DNA from: Arthrobacter sp. P2b
Lineage (GTDB): Bacteria; Actinomycetota; Actinomycetes; Actinomycetales; Micrococcaceae
Assembly: GCF_900168295.1 (NCBI RefSeq)
Contig: NZ_FVZL01000022.1
Location: forward strand, 1 to 64,000
Direction: 5' to 3'
Length of the DNA: 64,000 nucleotides
The position numbers and the translations under genes were made by a program. Shown here one piece after another: positions 8,249-16,333 of the stretch; position 1 is the first letter of the stretch, and each line of letters begins with the position of its first letter. A model generated the notes under the pieces. It was not told the DNA's origin and did no database searches. It saw nothing but the letters and a program-made list of their open reading frames with translations.

Positions 8249-9265
8249 TTATGCCCTGCCGTTGACTCCTCTGCGGGCAACGATCACGGAGGCCGACACT
8301 GCTGCGAGCAGGGCCACCCCGTTGAAGACATTCGCCACCCAGGTCTGGGCGCCCATCAGAGTCAGGCCGTTGCTGCCCACAGCCAGGAGAAATGCCCCGA
8401 CGACTGTGCCCCATACGTTGAAGAAGCCCGGGCGTATGGTGGCCGCCCCCAGGAATGCGGCGGCGTAGGCCGGCAAGAGGAACTCCGGCCCCAGGGTGGG
8501 CGGTGCACTTCCGGACCGGGATGCCAGCAGGAATCCGGCAAAGGAGGCAAGCAGCGCTGCGAGCACGAACGAGGACGTGAGGTAGCGCTCTGTTCGCACG
8601 CCACTGAGGCGGGCTGCCGGGCGGCCCATGCCCGTGGCCCGCAGGTACCGGCCGAAAGGTGTGCGCTCCAGCAGATACCAGACGGCCAGCACGAGAACGA
8701 GCGCGTACCCAATGACGATCTGGATCCGGGAGCCGGGCACGCTGGTGAGCCTGGCGAACTGTTCGGATTCAAGGGTCATCAGTGATCCGCGGGTGAGCAA
8801 CAGGTTCAGGCCCGCAAGGATGGTCGCCATTGCCAGCGTTCCGATAAAGGCATTAATGCCGATTTTGACGACGAAGAAGGCATTCACAGCTCCGACCAGC
8901 AGACCGAGAATGAGAGTTCCCGCCAGTACCAGCGGCAGGGGCAGCCCGGCGTTCGATAGGGCGATGGAAAGAATGGACGAAAAGCCCAGGACCGCTGCGA
9001 TGGAGAGGTCAAATTCGCCTGCGGCCAGGGGAAGGATGGCCGCAAGCGCCAGGATGATGGGTATGGACTGGTCGGCGACGATCGCCAGAAGGTTCCCTGA
9101 CGTCGGAAAGGTCCGGGGCATCAGCAACGCGAAAATGGTGAAGAGGAGAACCAGAAAAACGATAACGCCGTAGCGGGTGAGAAATGCGGCCGGTCCCGGC
9201 CGGGTACGTGCCGTACCCTGCTCTGGCCGGACTTTCGTGATGGTGGAAACCATGGCGCTGGTCAT
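8249..9265 (-). CDS. Ribose/sugar-type ABC transporter permease (RbsC family)
   Basis: About 338 residues from the ATG at 9265; an ATG at 9253 is equally possible, and the longer frame to 9319 would overlap the ATPase gene. There are eight to ten hydrophobic segments and the family landmarks LAAGEFDLSIAAVLGFSS, VGAVNAFFVVKIGINAFIGTLAMATI and FGRYLRATGMGRPAARLSGV. In RbsC-type transporters two such subunits form the membrane pore. It is the last gene of the operon and overlaps the ATPase stop region only if the longest start is used. The binding protein and ATPase are its partners. Confidence 0.9.
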   Translation of the reverse strand: MTSAMVSTITKVRPEQGTARTRPGPAAFLTRYGVIVFLVLLFTIFALLMPRTFPTSGNLLAIVADQSIPIILALAAILPLAAGEFDLSIAAVLGFSSILSIALSNAGLPLPLVLAGTLILGLLVGAVNAFFVVKIGINAFIGTLAMATILAGLNLLLTRGSLMTLESEQFARLTSVPGSRIQIVIGYALVLVLAVWYLLERTPFGRYLRATGMGRPAARLSGVRTERYLTSSFVLAALLASFAGFLLASRSGSAPPTLGPEFLLPAYAAAFLGAATIRPGFFNVWGTVVGAFLLAVGSNGLTLMGAQTWVANVFNGVALLAAVSASVIVARRGVNGRA

Positions 9266-9297
9266 CCTTTTCGTAGATGGTGACGGGCTGCGGGACG

Positions 9298-10830
9298 TCA
9301 TTGGTCCGCTCCGGCACACAGGAGTGCAAGCTGCTTTTCGGTGATTTCGTCGGGCCCTTCGGCGGAAGCGGCAATGACTCCGCGGTCCAGGACGATGACG
9401 CGGTCGCAGAGGCCGACAAACTCATCAAAGTCGGTCGATGCCACGATGACGGCTTTTCCAGTTGCTGCGAATCCGCGGATGATGTTCCAGATTTCCTGCT
9501 TGGCCAGGGCGTCGACGCCCTGCGTTGGCTCGTCGAGCAAGAGCACTTCGGTCGCCTTGCTGGCTGCTCTGGCGATAATGACCTTTTGCTGGTTACCGCC
9601 CGAGAGGGTGCTGATGGGGGACCGGATGTCCCCGGCCTTGACCCGGTAGGTTTCGGCAAGCCCCTTGGCTGAGAGGGTTTCGGATTTCAGGCGCAGGAGT
9701 CCGCCCTTGAAGAAGGTGTTCAGGCTGCCCATGGTCAGGTTGTCGGTGGTGGCCATGCCCAGGATGCATCCTTCAGCCCGGCGGTCCTGTGGCACGGAGA
9801 CAACGCCCCGTTTCACTGCCGTTGCCGGGTGCGTGGGGTGGTACAGCTGGCCCTTGAGTTCCATGGTTCCTTGGGCGGGGCGTTGCGCGCCGGAAAGGAG
9901 ACGGATCAGCTCGCTCCGGCCGCACCCGACGAGCCCTGCCACGCCGAGGATCTCCCCTGCACGAATTTCCAGGTTGACGTCGCGGAGCCTGGTCCCGTGA
10001 AGATTGTTGACCTCGAAGACGACAGGTGCGGCGGTGAGATCGTTCTGACGGGGTTCCTTGGCTGCGATGGATTTTCCTACGACCCTGGTGACGATGTCGG
10101 GGATCTGCAGGTGTGCAACTGCCTCTTCGACAACGACCTCGCCGTCCCGAAGGACGACGAGATTGTCAGCCAGCCGTTTGACTTCCTCGGTGCGGTGGCT
10201 GACGTAGATGACCGTGCCGCCATGATCGCGGAGCCGTTCGACGGTGGCCATGACCGCGTGGACCTCATCGGCGGGCAGAGATGCCGTGGGTTCATCCAGA
10301 ACCAGGACGTTCCTGGCGAACACGTCCTCGTCATCGCCGTCGTGCTGGAACGCCCGGGCCATCCCGACCATGGTCCGCAGGGTCGGGCTCAGGTCGGCGA
10401 CCTTGGATTGAGGATGAACGGGGAGGTCGAAACGCTGCAGCACCTGGGACACGAAATCGTCCTGCTCCCGCTGGGCGATGGGGCCCAGCGCGAAAGGGGC
10501 CTTGAAGCGCCCGGTCAAGGCGAAATTGTCCGATACGGTCAGGGCCTCCACCAATCCGACTTCCTGGTGGAGGAACCTCATCCCCAGGGCATGGGATCGC
10601 TGCGGTGTCAGGTGCCCTGCGATCGTGGACCCTGCGATCGTGATCCTGGACCCGGGACCGGGCCGGTAAATTCCTGCGAGGATCTTGATCAGCGTGGACT
10701 TGCCGGAGCCGTTCATCCCCAGCAGCGCCGTGATCTTGCCCCGTTCAAAGCCGGTGGTCACCGACTTGAGTGCTTTGGTGGCGCCAAAGGAAATACTCAG
10801 GTCTTCGCAGGCGACAGCGTAGTTGGTCAT
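9298..10830 (-). CDS. Sugar ABC transporter ATP-binding protein, duplicated (RbsA/MglA family)
   Basis: At 510 residues it has the two tandem ABC domains of the RbsA/MglA/XylG group. Domain 1 has Walker A GMNGSGKST (about residue 37) and Walker B VLVLDEPTAS. Domain 2 has the usual degenerate Walker A GLVGCGRSELIRL and an intact signature LSGGNQQKV with LLLDEPTQGVD. It energises the neighbouring permease. The gene lies 29 bases after the binding-protein gene. The family takes up pentoses, galactose, sugar alcohols or autoinducer-2; the cargo here is unknown. Confidence 0.93.
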   Translation of the reverse strand: MTNYAVACEDLSISFGATKALKSVTTGFERGKITALLGMNGSGKSTLIKILAGIYRPGPGSRITIAGSTIAGHLTPQRSHALGMRFLHQEVGLVEALTVSDNFALTGRFKAPFALGPIAQREQDDFVSQVLQRFDLPVHPQSKVADLSPTLRTMVGMARAFQHDGDDEDVFARNVLVLDEPTASLPADEVHAVMATVERLRDHGGTVIYVSHRTEEVKRLADNLVVLRDGEVVVEEAVAHLQIPDIVTRVVGKSIAAKEPRQNDLTAAPVVFEVNNLHGTRLRDVNLEIRAGEILGVAGLVGCGRSELIRLLSGAQRPAQGTMELKGQLYHPTHPATAVKRGVVSVPQDRRAEGCILGMATTDNLTMGSLNTFFKGGLLRLKSETLSAKGLAETYRVKAGDIRSPISTLSGGNQQKVIIARAASKATEVLLLDEPTQGVDALAKQEIWNIIRGFAATGKAVIVASTDFDEFVGLCDRVIVLDRGVIAASAEGPDEITEKQLALLCAGADQ

Positions 10831-10859
10831 CTTGGTGTCCTGAATCCGGGCCCGGGCTG

Positions 10860-11996
10860 CTACTTGGCCGATTTCCAGGCGGTGAGGAACGCGTTTTTCC
10901 AGTCAGCGTCGCCATCCCACGGCACGGTGGTGACATTTGAGGAGGTGATCAGCTTGTTCGGCACCGTCCGTAGGCGTTCAGCGTCCGGGAGGGAACCGCT
11001 GAACAACCGGTTCATCTGGTCAACTGCGCTGTAGCCGATCCACTCGATGGAATACCCGACCGAGCCCAGGACCGGCTTGTCCCCTGATTTCAGGTCTTTC
11101 AGAGCAGAGGGGTCAGCGTTCTGGGACACGACCCTGATATCGGGATTGGAGGAGCGTTCGATGACGGGGGTGATGGCAGTGACGACGGGATCGTAGGCTG
11201 CCCAGACCGCGTTGACGTCGGGGTTGGCCGTCAATGTGGCCTGGAATTCCTGGGGCAGGGTGGTCTGCAGTCCGGACAACTGGAATTCCATCTCCTTGAC
11301 GATGGTGCACGAGGGGCAGAATTCCTTGAGCCCTTCGGTGAAGCCTTTATGCCAGCCAATGACGGCGGGGAACTGCGGATCATTGATGGTGATGACGCGG
11401 CCAAGGCCTCCGGTTTGGACAGCGAGCAGGGCTGCGTTCATGCGGCCGGCCTGAACGTTGTCGGTGCCGGTTTGCGCGTCAGAGAATTCCTTGGAGTTGG
11501 GCTCCATGGCGTTGACGACCTTGATTCCGGCGGCGCGGGCGAGGGCGACGTCGTCCTTGACCAGGATTTCCGGAATCGCGCCGAGCACGATGCCGTCCAC
11601 TTTGAGCTGCAGGGCCGTGCGGATGGCCTGGCGCATCTTTTCCGGGTCTCCGGCCGGGTCAATCATGCGGGTCTCCCAGCCCAGCGTTTTGCCTGCCTCC
11701 TGCACGGAATCAGCCACACGTTTGCACCCTTCTGCCGCGTACGTGCAGGGGATAACGACGATGGAGATGTCCTTGGCGATAGCGGGCGAGCTCGAGGCCA
11801 GGGCCACGTCGGTGACCTTCGACTGGGACTTTTCGACAAAGTCTTTCGCCTGCGACAACGCCTGCTGGCCGGCACTGTCAAGGCCTTCGCCTGACTGGCC
11901 TGCGGAGGAACCTGCGCAGCCGGCCAGGGAGAGGATCAGCGCGGCGGCGGCCCCAAGCGTCATCGCGGAGGACCTGATTCGATTTTTGGGCATGTT
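10860..11996 (-). CDS. Sugar-type ABC transporter substrate-binding lipoprotein
   Basis: I place the start at 11996 (MPKNRIRSS) because it gives a normal lipoprotein signal: basic n-region, hydrophobic core and lipobox LSLAGC with Cys at about residue 26. The mature part (about 350 residues) has the periplasmic-binding-protein type I fold seen in RbsB/LsrB proteins, with features such as DISIVVIPCTY, KVDGIVLGAI and VNAVWAAYDP. The protein would be anchored outside the membrane and feed the adjacent permease and ATPase. A strong hairpin stands 32 bases upstream. Ligand unknown. Confidence 0.88.
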   Translation of the reverse strand, partial: NMPKNRIRSSAMTLGAAAALILSLAGCAGSSAGQSGEGLDSAGQQALSQAKDFVEKSQSKVTDVALASSSPAIAKDISIVVIPCTYAAEGCKRVADSVQEAGKTLGWETRMIDPAGDPEKMRQAIRTALQLKVDGIVLGAIPEILVKDDVALARAAGIKVVNAMEPNSKEFSDAQTGTDNVQAGRMNAALLAVQTGGLGRVITINDPQFPAVIGWHKGFTEGLKEFCPSCTIVKEMEFQLSGLQTTLPQEFQATLTANPDVNAVWAAYDPVVTAITPVIERSSNPDIRVVSQNADPSALKDLKSGDKPVLGSVGYSIEWIGYSAVDQMNRLFSGSLPDAERLRTVPNKLITSSNVTTVPWDGDADWKNAFLTAWKSAK

Positions 11997-12027
11997 CTTT
12001 CCTTCGACGGGGTGAAACAGCGGGTGG

Positions 12028-12053
12028 GTGCGGTCCCCAGCCGGGGACCGCAC
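12028..12053 (-). terminator. Intra-operon hairpin before the binding-protein gene
   Basis: GTGCGGTCCCC and GGGGACCGCAC pair perfectly around an AGCC loop, between the hydrolase stop and the binding-protein start. It could be a partial terminator or an mRNA-stabilising hairpin that sets a different expression level for the binding protein; no T-run follows. Confidence 0.55.
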
Positions 12054-12085
12054 GGTAGAACACGACAGGGACGTGAGGCCCCTGG

Positions 12086-12730
12086 CTAGCGGGCCGAAAC
12101 GGCCGGCTGTGCCGCGACGCCCTGCAGCGCGGCCTGGATTTCGTCGACGGTGGCTGTTTGCCCCAGCAGCGAAAAGGTCTCAAGGGTGGCGTCGTGCGCG
12201 GCGTCGGTGGCTGCGGCGCAGCCGTCCGAGACGATCACGGCGTGGTACCCGAGATTGACGGCATCCCGTGCCGTGCCTTCCACCGTGATGTTGGTGGCGA
12301 CACCGGTGAAGAGGACCGTCTCCACGCCGAGGCGGCGAAGGATCGCGTCCAGGGGCGTGTCCGGGAACGCGGAAGTGCCGGGGTGGCTGACCACCGGTTC
12401 GGTATCCAGCGGAGTCAGCTCCTCAATGATCTGGGCTCCGGGGCTTCCTTCCACGAGGGCGTTCAGGTCCTTGATGGCATGGCTGAGTCCGGTGTTCATG
12501 ATGAGTTCGGGGTAGCCGGGCCGGAAGGCGGCACGCGCCCAGATGACCGGGACACCGGCTTCCCTGGCGGCCTGGACTAGACTCCGGGTGCTGTCAATGA
12601 CGCCGTGGCGCTGGACGGCCTCGGCGAAGAAGGGAGCGAACGCCCCTTCAGCGGTCACGATGTCCCGCTGCCAGTGCACGTTTACCAGTGCCGTGCGGGC
12701 GGGATCGAACTGCAGCTCGTTGGCGGTCAT
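12086..12730 (-). CDS. Isochorismatase-like (cysteine hydrolase fold) protein with altered catalytic triad
   Basis: This 214-residue protein clearly has the isochorismatase/nicotinamidase fold: RTALVNVHWQRD at the start, GVPVIWARAAFRPGYPEL, SAFPDTPLDAILRRLGVETVLFTGVATNITVEGTARDA. The usual triad is Asp (in VxDMQ), Lys (in xxKxxxSAF) and Cys (in ATxxCVExTAR). By alignment in my head the positions hold His19, His116 and Thr149 instead. Isochorismatases proper lack the Cys but keep the Asp, so this is more divergent still. It lies in one operon between the MDR dehydrogenase and the ABC binding protein. A hydrolase with different chemistry or a non-catalytic protein is possible. Confidence 0.82.
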   Translation of the reverse strand: MTANELQFDPARTALVNVHWQRDIVTAEGAFAPFFAEAVQRHGVIDSTRSLVQAAREAGVPVIWARAAFRPGYPELIMNTGLSHAIKDLNALVEGSPGAQIIEELTPLDTEPVVSHPGTSAFPDTPLDAILRRLGVETVLFTGVATNITVEGTARDAVNLGYHAVIVSDGCAAATDAAHDATLETFSLLGQTATVDEIQAALQGVAAQPAVSAR

Positions 12731-12739
12731 GGCGTTGTC

Positions 12740-13855
12740 CTATTTTTCGTTCGGGCTGATGATGTAGTTACTGAAGCCGCCGTGGCGGTTCTCGATGCCG
12801 TTGATTGCGTCGTTGACCTTCGCCAGCGGGTAGACCACGTTTTCGAAGATGGACAGGTCGACCATGCCGTTGGCAGCCATGGCTGCCATGTCTTGGCCTT
12901 CCCCTGCGGTGAACCAGACGGAGCCGATCAGCTGCTGCTGCTGGTCCATCATGTGGTGGACGTCGATGGGGACGTCCCCGGCGGTCGCGCCGATGTTGAC
13001 GGCCTTTCCGCCGCGGCGCAGGGATTTCATACCCTGGATGAAGGGATCGTGCGGTGTACCGGGACCCAGGGCACTGATGTGGACGTCGACTCCGCCGTCC
13101 GTGACGCTGTGCACCCATTCATCGATCGGTCCGTCAAGACTGGAGAACGTCTGGATCCGCTCGGGCGCCAGGGCACGGACCCTTTCCAGCAGGGCGCGGT
13201 CACGACCGGTGCCCAGGATTTGCGTGGCTCCGAGGGCGAGTGCGTACAGGGCGGCCCCGAGGCCGAGCGTTCCGCTGATGCCGTTGATGAGCACGGTGGT
13301 GTCAGTCCCGACGTTGGCTTTGCGCAGCGCGGAGTACGCGGTGCCCAGGTAACCGAAGCGGGCGGCGTGTTCGAAGCTGACCGAATCCGGCAGTTTGACC
13401 AGTGCATACTGCGGGGCGATCATGTACTCGGCCAGCCCGCCATAGGGGTAGCGGTCCAACATTTTGGTAGCCGTCGGCGTAAAGCCGAAGTAGCCGGAGA
13501 ATGCGTAGCTGGTGCAGTTGATATGGTCTCCCCTCCGGCAGGCCAGGCATCCTCCGCAATAGCGGCCCGGGTTGACGTACACCCGGTCCCCCGGCGCGAA
13601 CCCGTGGACGTCGGAGCCCACCGCTTCGACGACACCTGCCGGGTCAAGACCGAAAATCGCCGGCAGGGCGGGAAGGGGGTTTTGCGGAAACCATGTCGTC
13701 CAGTTCGCGAGGATGTTCGCAAGGTTCGGCACGATGTTGCAGGCCTGCACAGAAACCCGCACGTCCGCCGGGCCGGGCTCGGGAAGGGGAACTTCTTCCA
13801 GCACCATCGGCGCTCCGACCTCGTGCATACGGGCTGACATCATTGTCCTGGTCAC
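12740..13855 (-). CDS. MDR-family alcohol dehydrogenase-like oxidoreductase without the catalytic zinc ligands
   Basis: A 371-residue medium-chain dehydrogenase/reductase. The structural zinc loop is intact, with Cys100, 103, 106 and 114 in the exact C-x2-C-x2-C-x7-C spacing. The catalytic zinc site is not: the position of the usual Cys in the GxCxSD motif reads ACNIVPN (Val42) and the GHE motif reads GLD (70-71). The Rossmann part includes INGISGTLGLGAALYALALG. It is the first gene of the ABC operon and divergent from an IclR regulator. It probably oxidises or reduces an imported polyol or sugar-like compound by a zinc-free mechanism. Confidence 0.87.
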   Translation of the reverse strand: MTRTMMSARMHEVGAPMVLEEVPLPEPGPADVRVSVQACNIVPNLANILANWTTWFPQNPLPALPAIFGLDPAGVVEAVGSDVHGFAPGDRVYVNPGRYCGGCLACRRGDHINCTSYAFSGYFGFTPTATKMLDRYPYGGLAEYMIAPQYALVKLPDSVSFEHAARFGYLGTAYSALRKANVGTDTTVLINGISGTLGLGAALYALALGATQILGTGRDRALLERVRALAPERIQTFSSLDGPIDEWVHSVTDGGVDVHISALGPGTPHDPFIQGMKSLRRGGKAVNIGATAGDVPIDVHHMMDQQQQLIGSVWFTAGEGQDMAAMAANGMVDLSIFENVVYPLAKVNDAINGIENRHGGFSNYIISPNEK

Positions 13856-13907
13856 TATTCACTCCTGTGGGATGTTTGAGGGCCGGCATCACGCCGTTGA
13901 CTTCAAT

Positions 13908-13989
13908 ATAAGAGCCTCTGATGTGACGGGTGACACGCGTGCCCACTCAGTGGGAAACTATCCTGCAAGAGGTGAATAAGAGCCTCTGA
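13908..13989. promoter_or_regulatory. Pair of direct repeats in the MDR/IclR divergent promoter
   Basis: ATAAGAGCCTCTGA occurs at 13908-13921 and again at 13976-13989, 68 bases apart. Its core AGAGCCTCT is nearly palindromic, and the second copy is preceded by AGAGGTGA, giving a longer inverted repeat. The second copy ends 17 bases before the iclR start. Likely operator sites of the IclR protein encoded at 14007. Confidence 0.6.
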
Positions 13990-14006
13990 CATCTAAGGAG
14001 CGTCCA

Positions 14007-14810
14007 ATGGCGGGCAACAGCTCATCTCCTGGGCAGTCGGTGTCCGCGAAAATTTTTCTCGTTCTGGACGCCTTTGCCGGGGAACGCACGGTGCTGTCGA
14101 TGTCCGATATCGCCCGTTTCACGGCCCTGCCCACCAGCACGGTCCATCGCCTCATCCAGGACATGGTCACCTGGGGCGGCCTCGAGCGTACGTCCGGCGG
14201 CTATGCCATTGGAGTCAGGCTCTGGGAGATCGCGGCCAGGTCCAACCGCAGCTACGGCCTGAGGGAGGCGGCCATGCCATTCCTCCAAAGCCTCTGGGAG
14301 ACGACGAAGGCGCATGTGCTCATCGCCGTCATGGACGGCAATGATGCTCTTTTGATCGAGAGGATCGCCGGAACCCGCGGTGTGCCCGCGGCCGGCCGGG
14401 CCGGGGGCAGGCTGCCGCTTCACGCAAGCTCTTCCGGAAAGGTCTTGCTGGCATACGCCGAACCTGAGATCCGGGATGCGGTGCTGGCTTCACCCTTGGC
14501 CCGTTACACAACGAATACCCATACCGACGCGGAGGTCCTTCGTCTGGAACTGGACCGCATCAGGCGCGATGGCGTGGCCACGTCAGAGGATGAGCTGACC
14601 CCGGGTTCAGTTTCCTGCGCGGCCCCCGTATTCGGTCCGCCGGAAGTGGGGATCGCTGCGGTGTCACTCCTGAGTTCGCCAGGGGCGAGGGACCTGAAAG
14701 AGATGAAACTTCTCGTGCAGATGGCCGCGCGCGGACTCTCCCACGCCCTCGCCGGCAGTCACGCCGCATCCACCATCAGCCCCCGCTTGCACCGGCAGGC
14801 AGGGAGCTAG
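14007..14810 (+). CDS. IclR-family transcriptional regulator of the ABC/MDR operon
   Basis: This 267-residue protein has a winged-helix N-terminus (LSMSDIARFTALPTSTVHRLIQDM) and an IclR effector domain with GGRLPLHASSSGKVLLAY. AAGGAG precedes the ATG. It is transcribed away from the MDR dehydrogenase and the ABC genes, and two direct repeats lie between them. It probably controls the minus-strand importer operon in answer to the imported compound or its product. The 3' end converges on the MarR gene. Confidence 0.9.
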   Translation: MAGNSSSPGQSVSAKIFLVLDAFAGERTVLSMSDIARFTALPTSTVHRLIQDMVTWGGLERTSGGYAIGVRLWEIAARSNRSYGLREAAMPFLQSLWETTKAHVLIAVMDGNDALLIERIAGTRGVPAAGRAGGRLPLHASSSGKVLLAYAEPEIRDAVLASPLARYTTNTHTDAEVLRLELDRIRRDGVATSEDELTPGSVSCAAPVFGPPEVGIAAVSLLSSPGARDLKEMKLLVQMAARGLSHALAGSHAASTISPRLHRQAGS

Positions 14811-14843
14811 ACGGTATAGGGCAGGGTAGCCGCCGCAGCCCGC

Positions 14844-15335
14844 CTACCGCAACGGTTTAGGCCCGTCGGCCAGAAGGTTCTGGACGCAGGCCTCCATGGT
14901 TTCGCGCAGGCGCCTGATCTGGGCGTCGCTGAGCCCGGCGAGCATCTGCTTCTCGATTCGGTCGGCGGCTTCCTCGCTGCGTGCCAGGACAGCTTCGCCC
15001 GCGGCCGTGAGGAAGTTGCGCAGAATCCGCTGATGACCCGCATCGGCACGCCGCTCGATGAAGCCACTGCGCTCGAAAGCGGCGACCATTACCTGCATCG
15101 ACTGGGCGGTGACGAAAGACCGGCGGGCCAGCTGGGCCGATGAAAGCCCAGGGCTCCTCCGCAAGATACTCAGGGCGGCGTATTGCGGGGTGGTAAGCCC
15201 CTGTTCCTGCATGATCGCATCCAGGTCCCGCCGGACCGCCGACTCCAGGCGCTTAACCAGATAGGTCACACTGGCATGAGGTTCGTCAGTAACGTGCTCC
15301 CCGGGACGGCCGGCGCCGAAAACTTCTGCAGACAT
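14844..15335 (-). CDS. MarR-family repressor of the ferulate operon
   Basis: Taking the ATG at 15335 (MSAEVFGAGR) gives 163 residues, the normal MarR length; the longer open frame upstream runs through the facing operon. The winged helix spans about residues 45-110 (LTTPQYAALSILRRSPGLSSAQLARRSFVTAQSMQ in pieces) and a C-terminal dimerisation helix follows. MarR regulators of hydroxycinnamate genes (FerC, CouR, PhdR) are released by the CoA thioester of the substrate. Two identical-half-site palindromes stand in the promoter between this gene and the hydratase-lyase gene, so it most likely represses both directions. Confidence 0.88.
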   Translation of the reverse strand: MSAEVFGAGRPGEHVTDEPHASVTYLVKRLESAVRRDLDAIMQEQGLTTPQYAALSILRRSPGLSSAQLARRSFVTAQSMQVMVAAFERSGFIERRADAGHQRILRNFLTAAGEAVLARSEEAADRIEKQMLAGLSDAQIRRLRETMEACVQNLLADGPKPLR

Positions 15336-15346
15336 GGTTGACAGCT

Positions 15347-15387
15347 TATCAGAATGGCTGATATCTCTTGTATCAGAAACACTGATA
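15347..15387. promoter_or_regulatory. Double MarR operator in the ferulate promoter
   Basis: TATCAGAATGGCTGATA (15347-15363) and TATCAGAAACACTGATA (15371-15387) are two palindromes with the same half-site, TATCAG-N5-CTGATA, whose centres are 24 bases apart. They lie between the divergent MarR gene and the hydratase-lyase operon. Confidence 0.85.
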
Positions 15388-15468
15388 CTCATTCCGGAAC
15401 TCCGCCGCTTCCTGAGACGGGCCGAAGCCGGGACCCCATCCACCCCACCCATCCGCAGAAGGATTGTC

Positions 15469-16326
15469 ATGACAGTTGAAAACACCACCCCCGAGGAGCC
15501 CTGGGGAAACACGGTTCTCGTCGAGTTCGACGAGAACCGCATCGCCTGGGTCCGCTTCAACCGCCCGGAAAAGCGCAATGCAATGAATCCGACGCTGAAC
15601 CGTGAAATGTACGCCACGCTCGAATACCTCGAAACTGATGACCGGTGCGCAGTCCTGGTTCTGACCGGAACCGAGGAGTCCTGGTCCGCCGGGATGGATC
15701 TTAAGGAGTATTTCCGCGAAACGGACGGCAAGCCCCGTTCAATACAGAACAAGGTCCGCACCGAGGGGACGAACTGGCAGTACCGGAAACTGCTCAGCTA
15801 CCCCAAGCCGACCATCGCCATGGTCAGCGGCTGGTGCTTCGGTGGCGCATTCGTGCCCCTGGTCTCCTGCGACCTGGCCATCGCCGCCGAAGATGCAACC
15901 TTCGGCCTTTCCGAAGTGAACTGGGGCGTCACTCCCGGAAACCTGGTGACCCGGGCCCTGGCCGAGACCATCCCGACCAGGGATGCGATGTACTACATCA
16001 TGACCGGCGAACAGTTCGATGGCCGCCGGGCCTCCCAGATGCGGCTGGTTAACGAGGCCGTCCCGGCCGATCAGCTGCGCGAACGCACTATAGCGCTGGC
16101 CAAGCAGCTGACCAGCCTCAGCCAGTGGGTCGTGCGCGGCACCAAGATGGGCTTCCGGCACTCCCGCCTCATGTCTTGGGAAACTGCTGAAGACTTCCTG
16201 TACGCCAAGCACGATCAGGCCATCCTGTTCGACACCGACGCCAGGGAGCAGGGCATGACGCAGTTCCTGGACGAGAAGACCTACCGGCCCGGCCTGGGTA
16301 CCTACACCACTGCGACTGCAGAGTAA
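15469..16326 (+). CDS. ech: Hydroxycinnamoyl-CoA hydratase-lyase (feruloyl-CoA hydratase/lyase)
   Basis: The ATG at 15469 is preceded by AGAAGGA and gives 285 residues; the longer frame from 15334 crosses the operators. This crotonase-fold enzyme matches the HCHL group closely, with NRPEKRNAMNPTLNREM, WSAGMDLKEYFRETD, the oxyanion-hole region WCFGGAFVPLVSCDLA, and FGLSEVNWGVTPGNLV with the conserved Glu. It hydrates feruloyl-, caffeoyl- or coumaroyl-CoA and splits it to the aromatic aldehyde (vanillin for ferulate) and acetyl-CoA. It is the first gene of an operon with the aldehyde dehydrogenase and the CoA ligase. Confidence 0.94.
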   Translation: MTVENTTPEEPWGNTVLVEFDENRIAWVRFNRPEKRNAMNPTLNREMYATLEYLETDDRCAVLVLTGTEESWSAGMDLKEYFRETDGKPRSIQNKVRTEGTNWQYRKLLSYPKPTIAMVSGWCFGGAFVPLVSCDLAIAAEDATFGLSEVNWGVTPGNLVTRALAETIPTRDAMYYIMTGEQFDGRRASQMRLVNEAVPADQLRERTIALAKQLTSLSQWVVRGTKMGFRHSRLMSWETAEDFLYAKHDQAILFDTDAREQGMTQFLDEKTYRPGLGTYTTATAE

Positions 16327-16333
16327 GGAGTCC

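Noticed and set aside
7943..8785. 280-codon plus-strand frame at the ABC operon end
   Set aside because: It crosses a terminator and runs antisense to the permease; no motif.
9829..11034. 401-codon plus-strand frame over the sugar ABC ATPase
   Set aside because: Antisense shadow; the minus strand has Walker and signature motifs.
12605..13837. 410-codon frame antisense to the MDR dehydrogenase
   Set aside because: Shadow of the real dehydrogenase, which has a perfect structural zinc loop.
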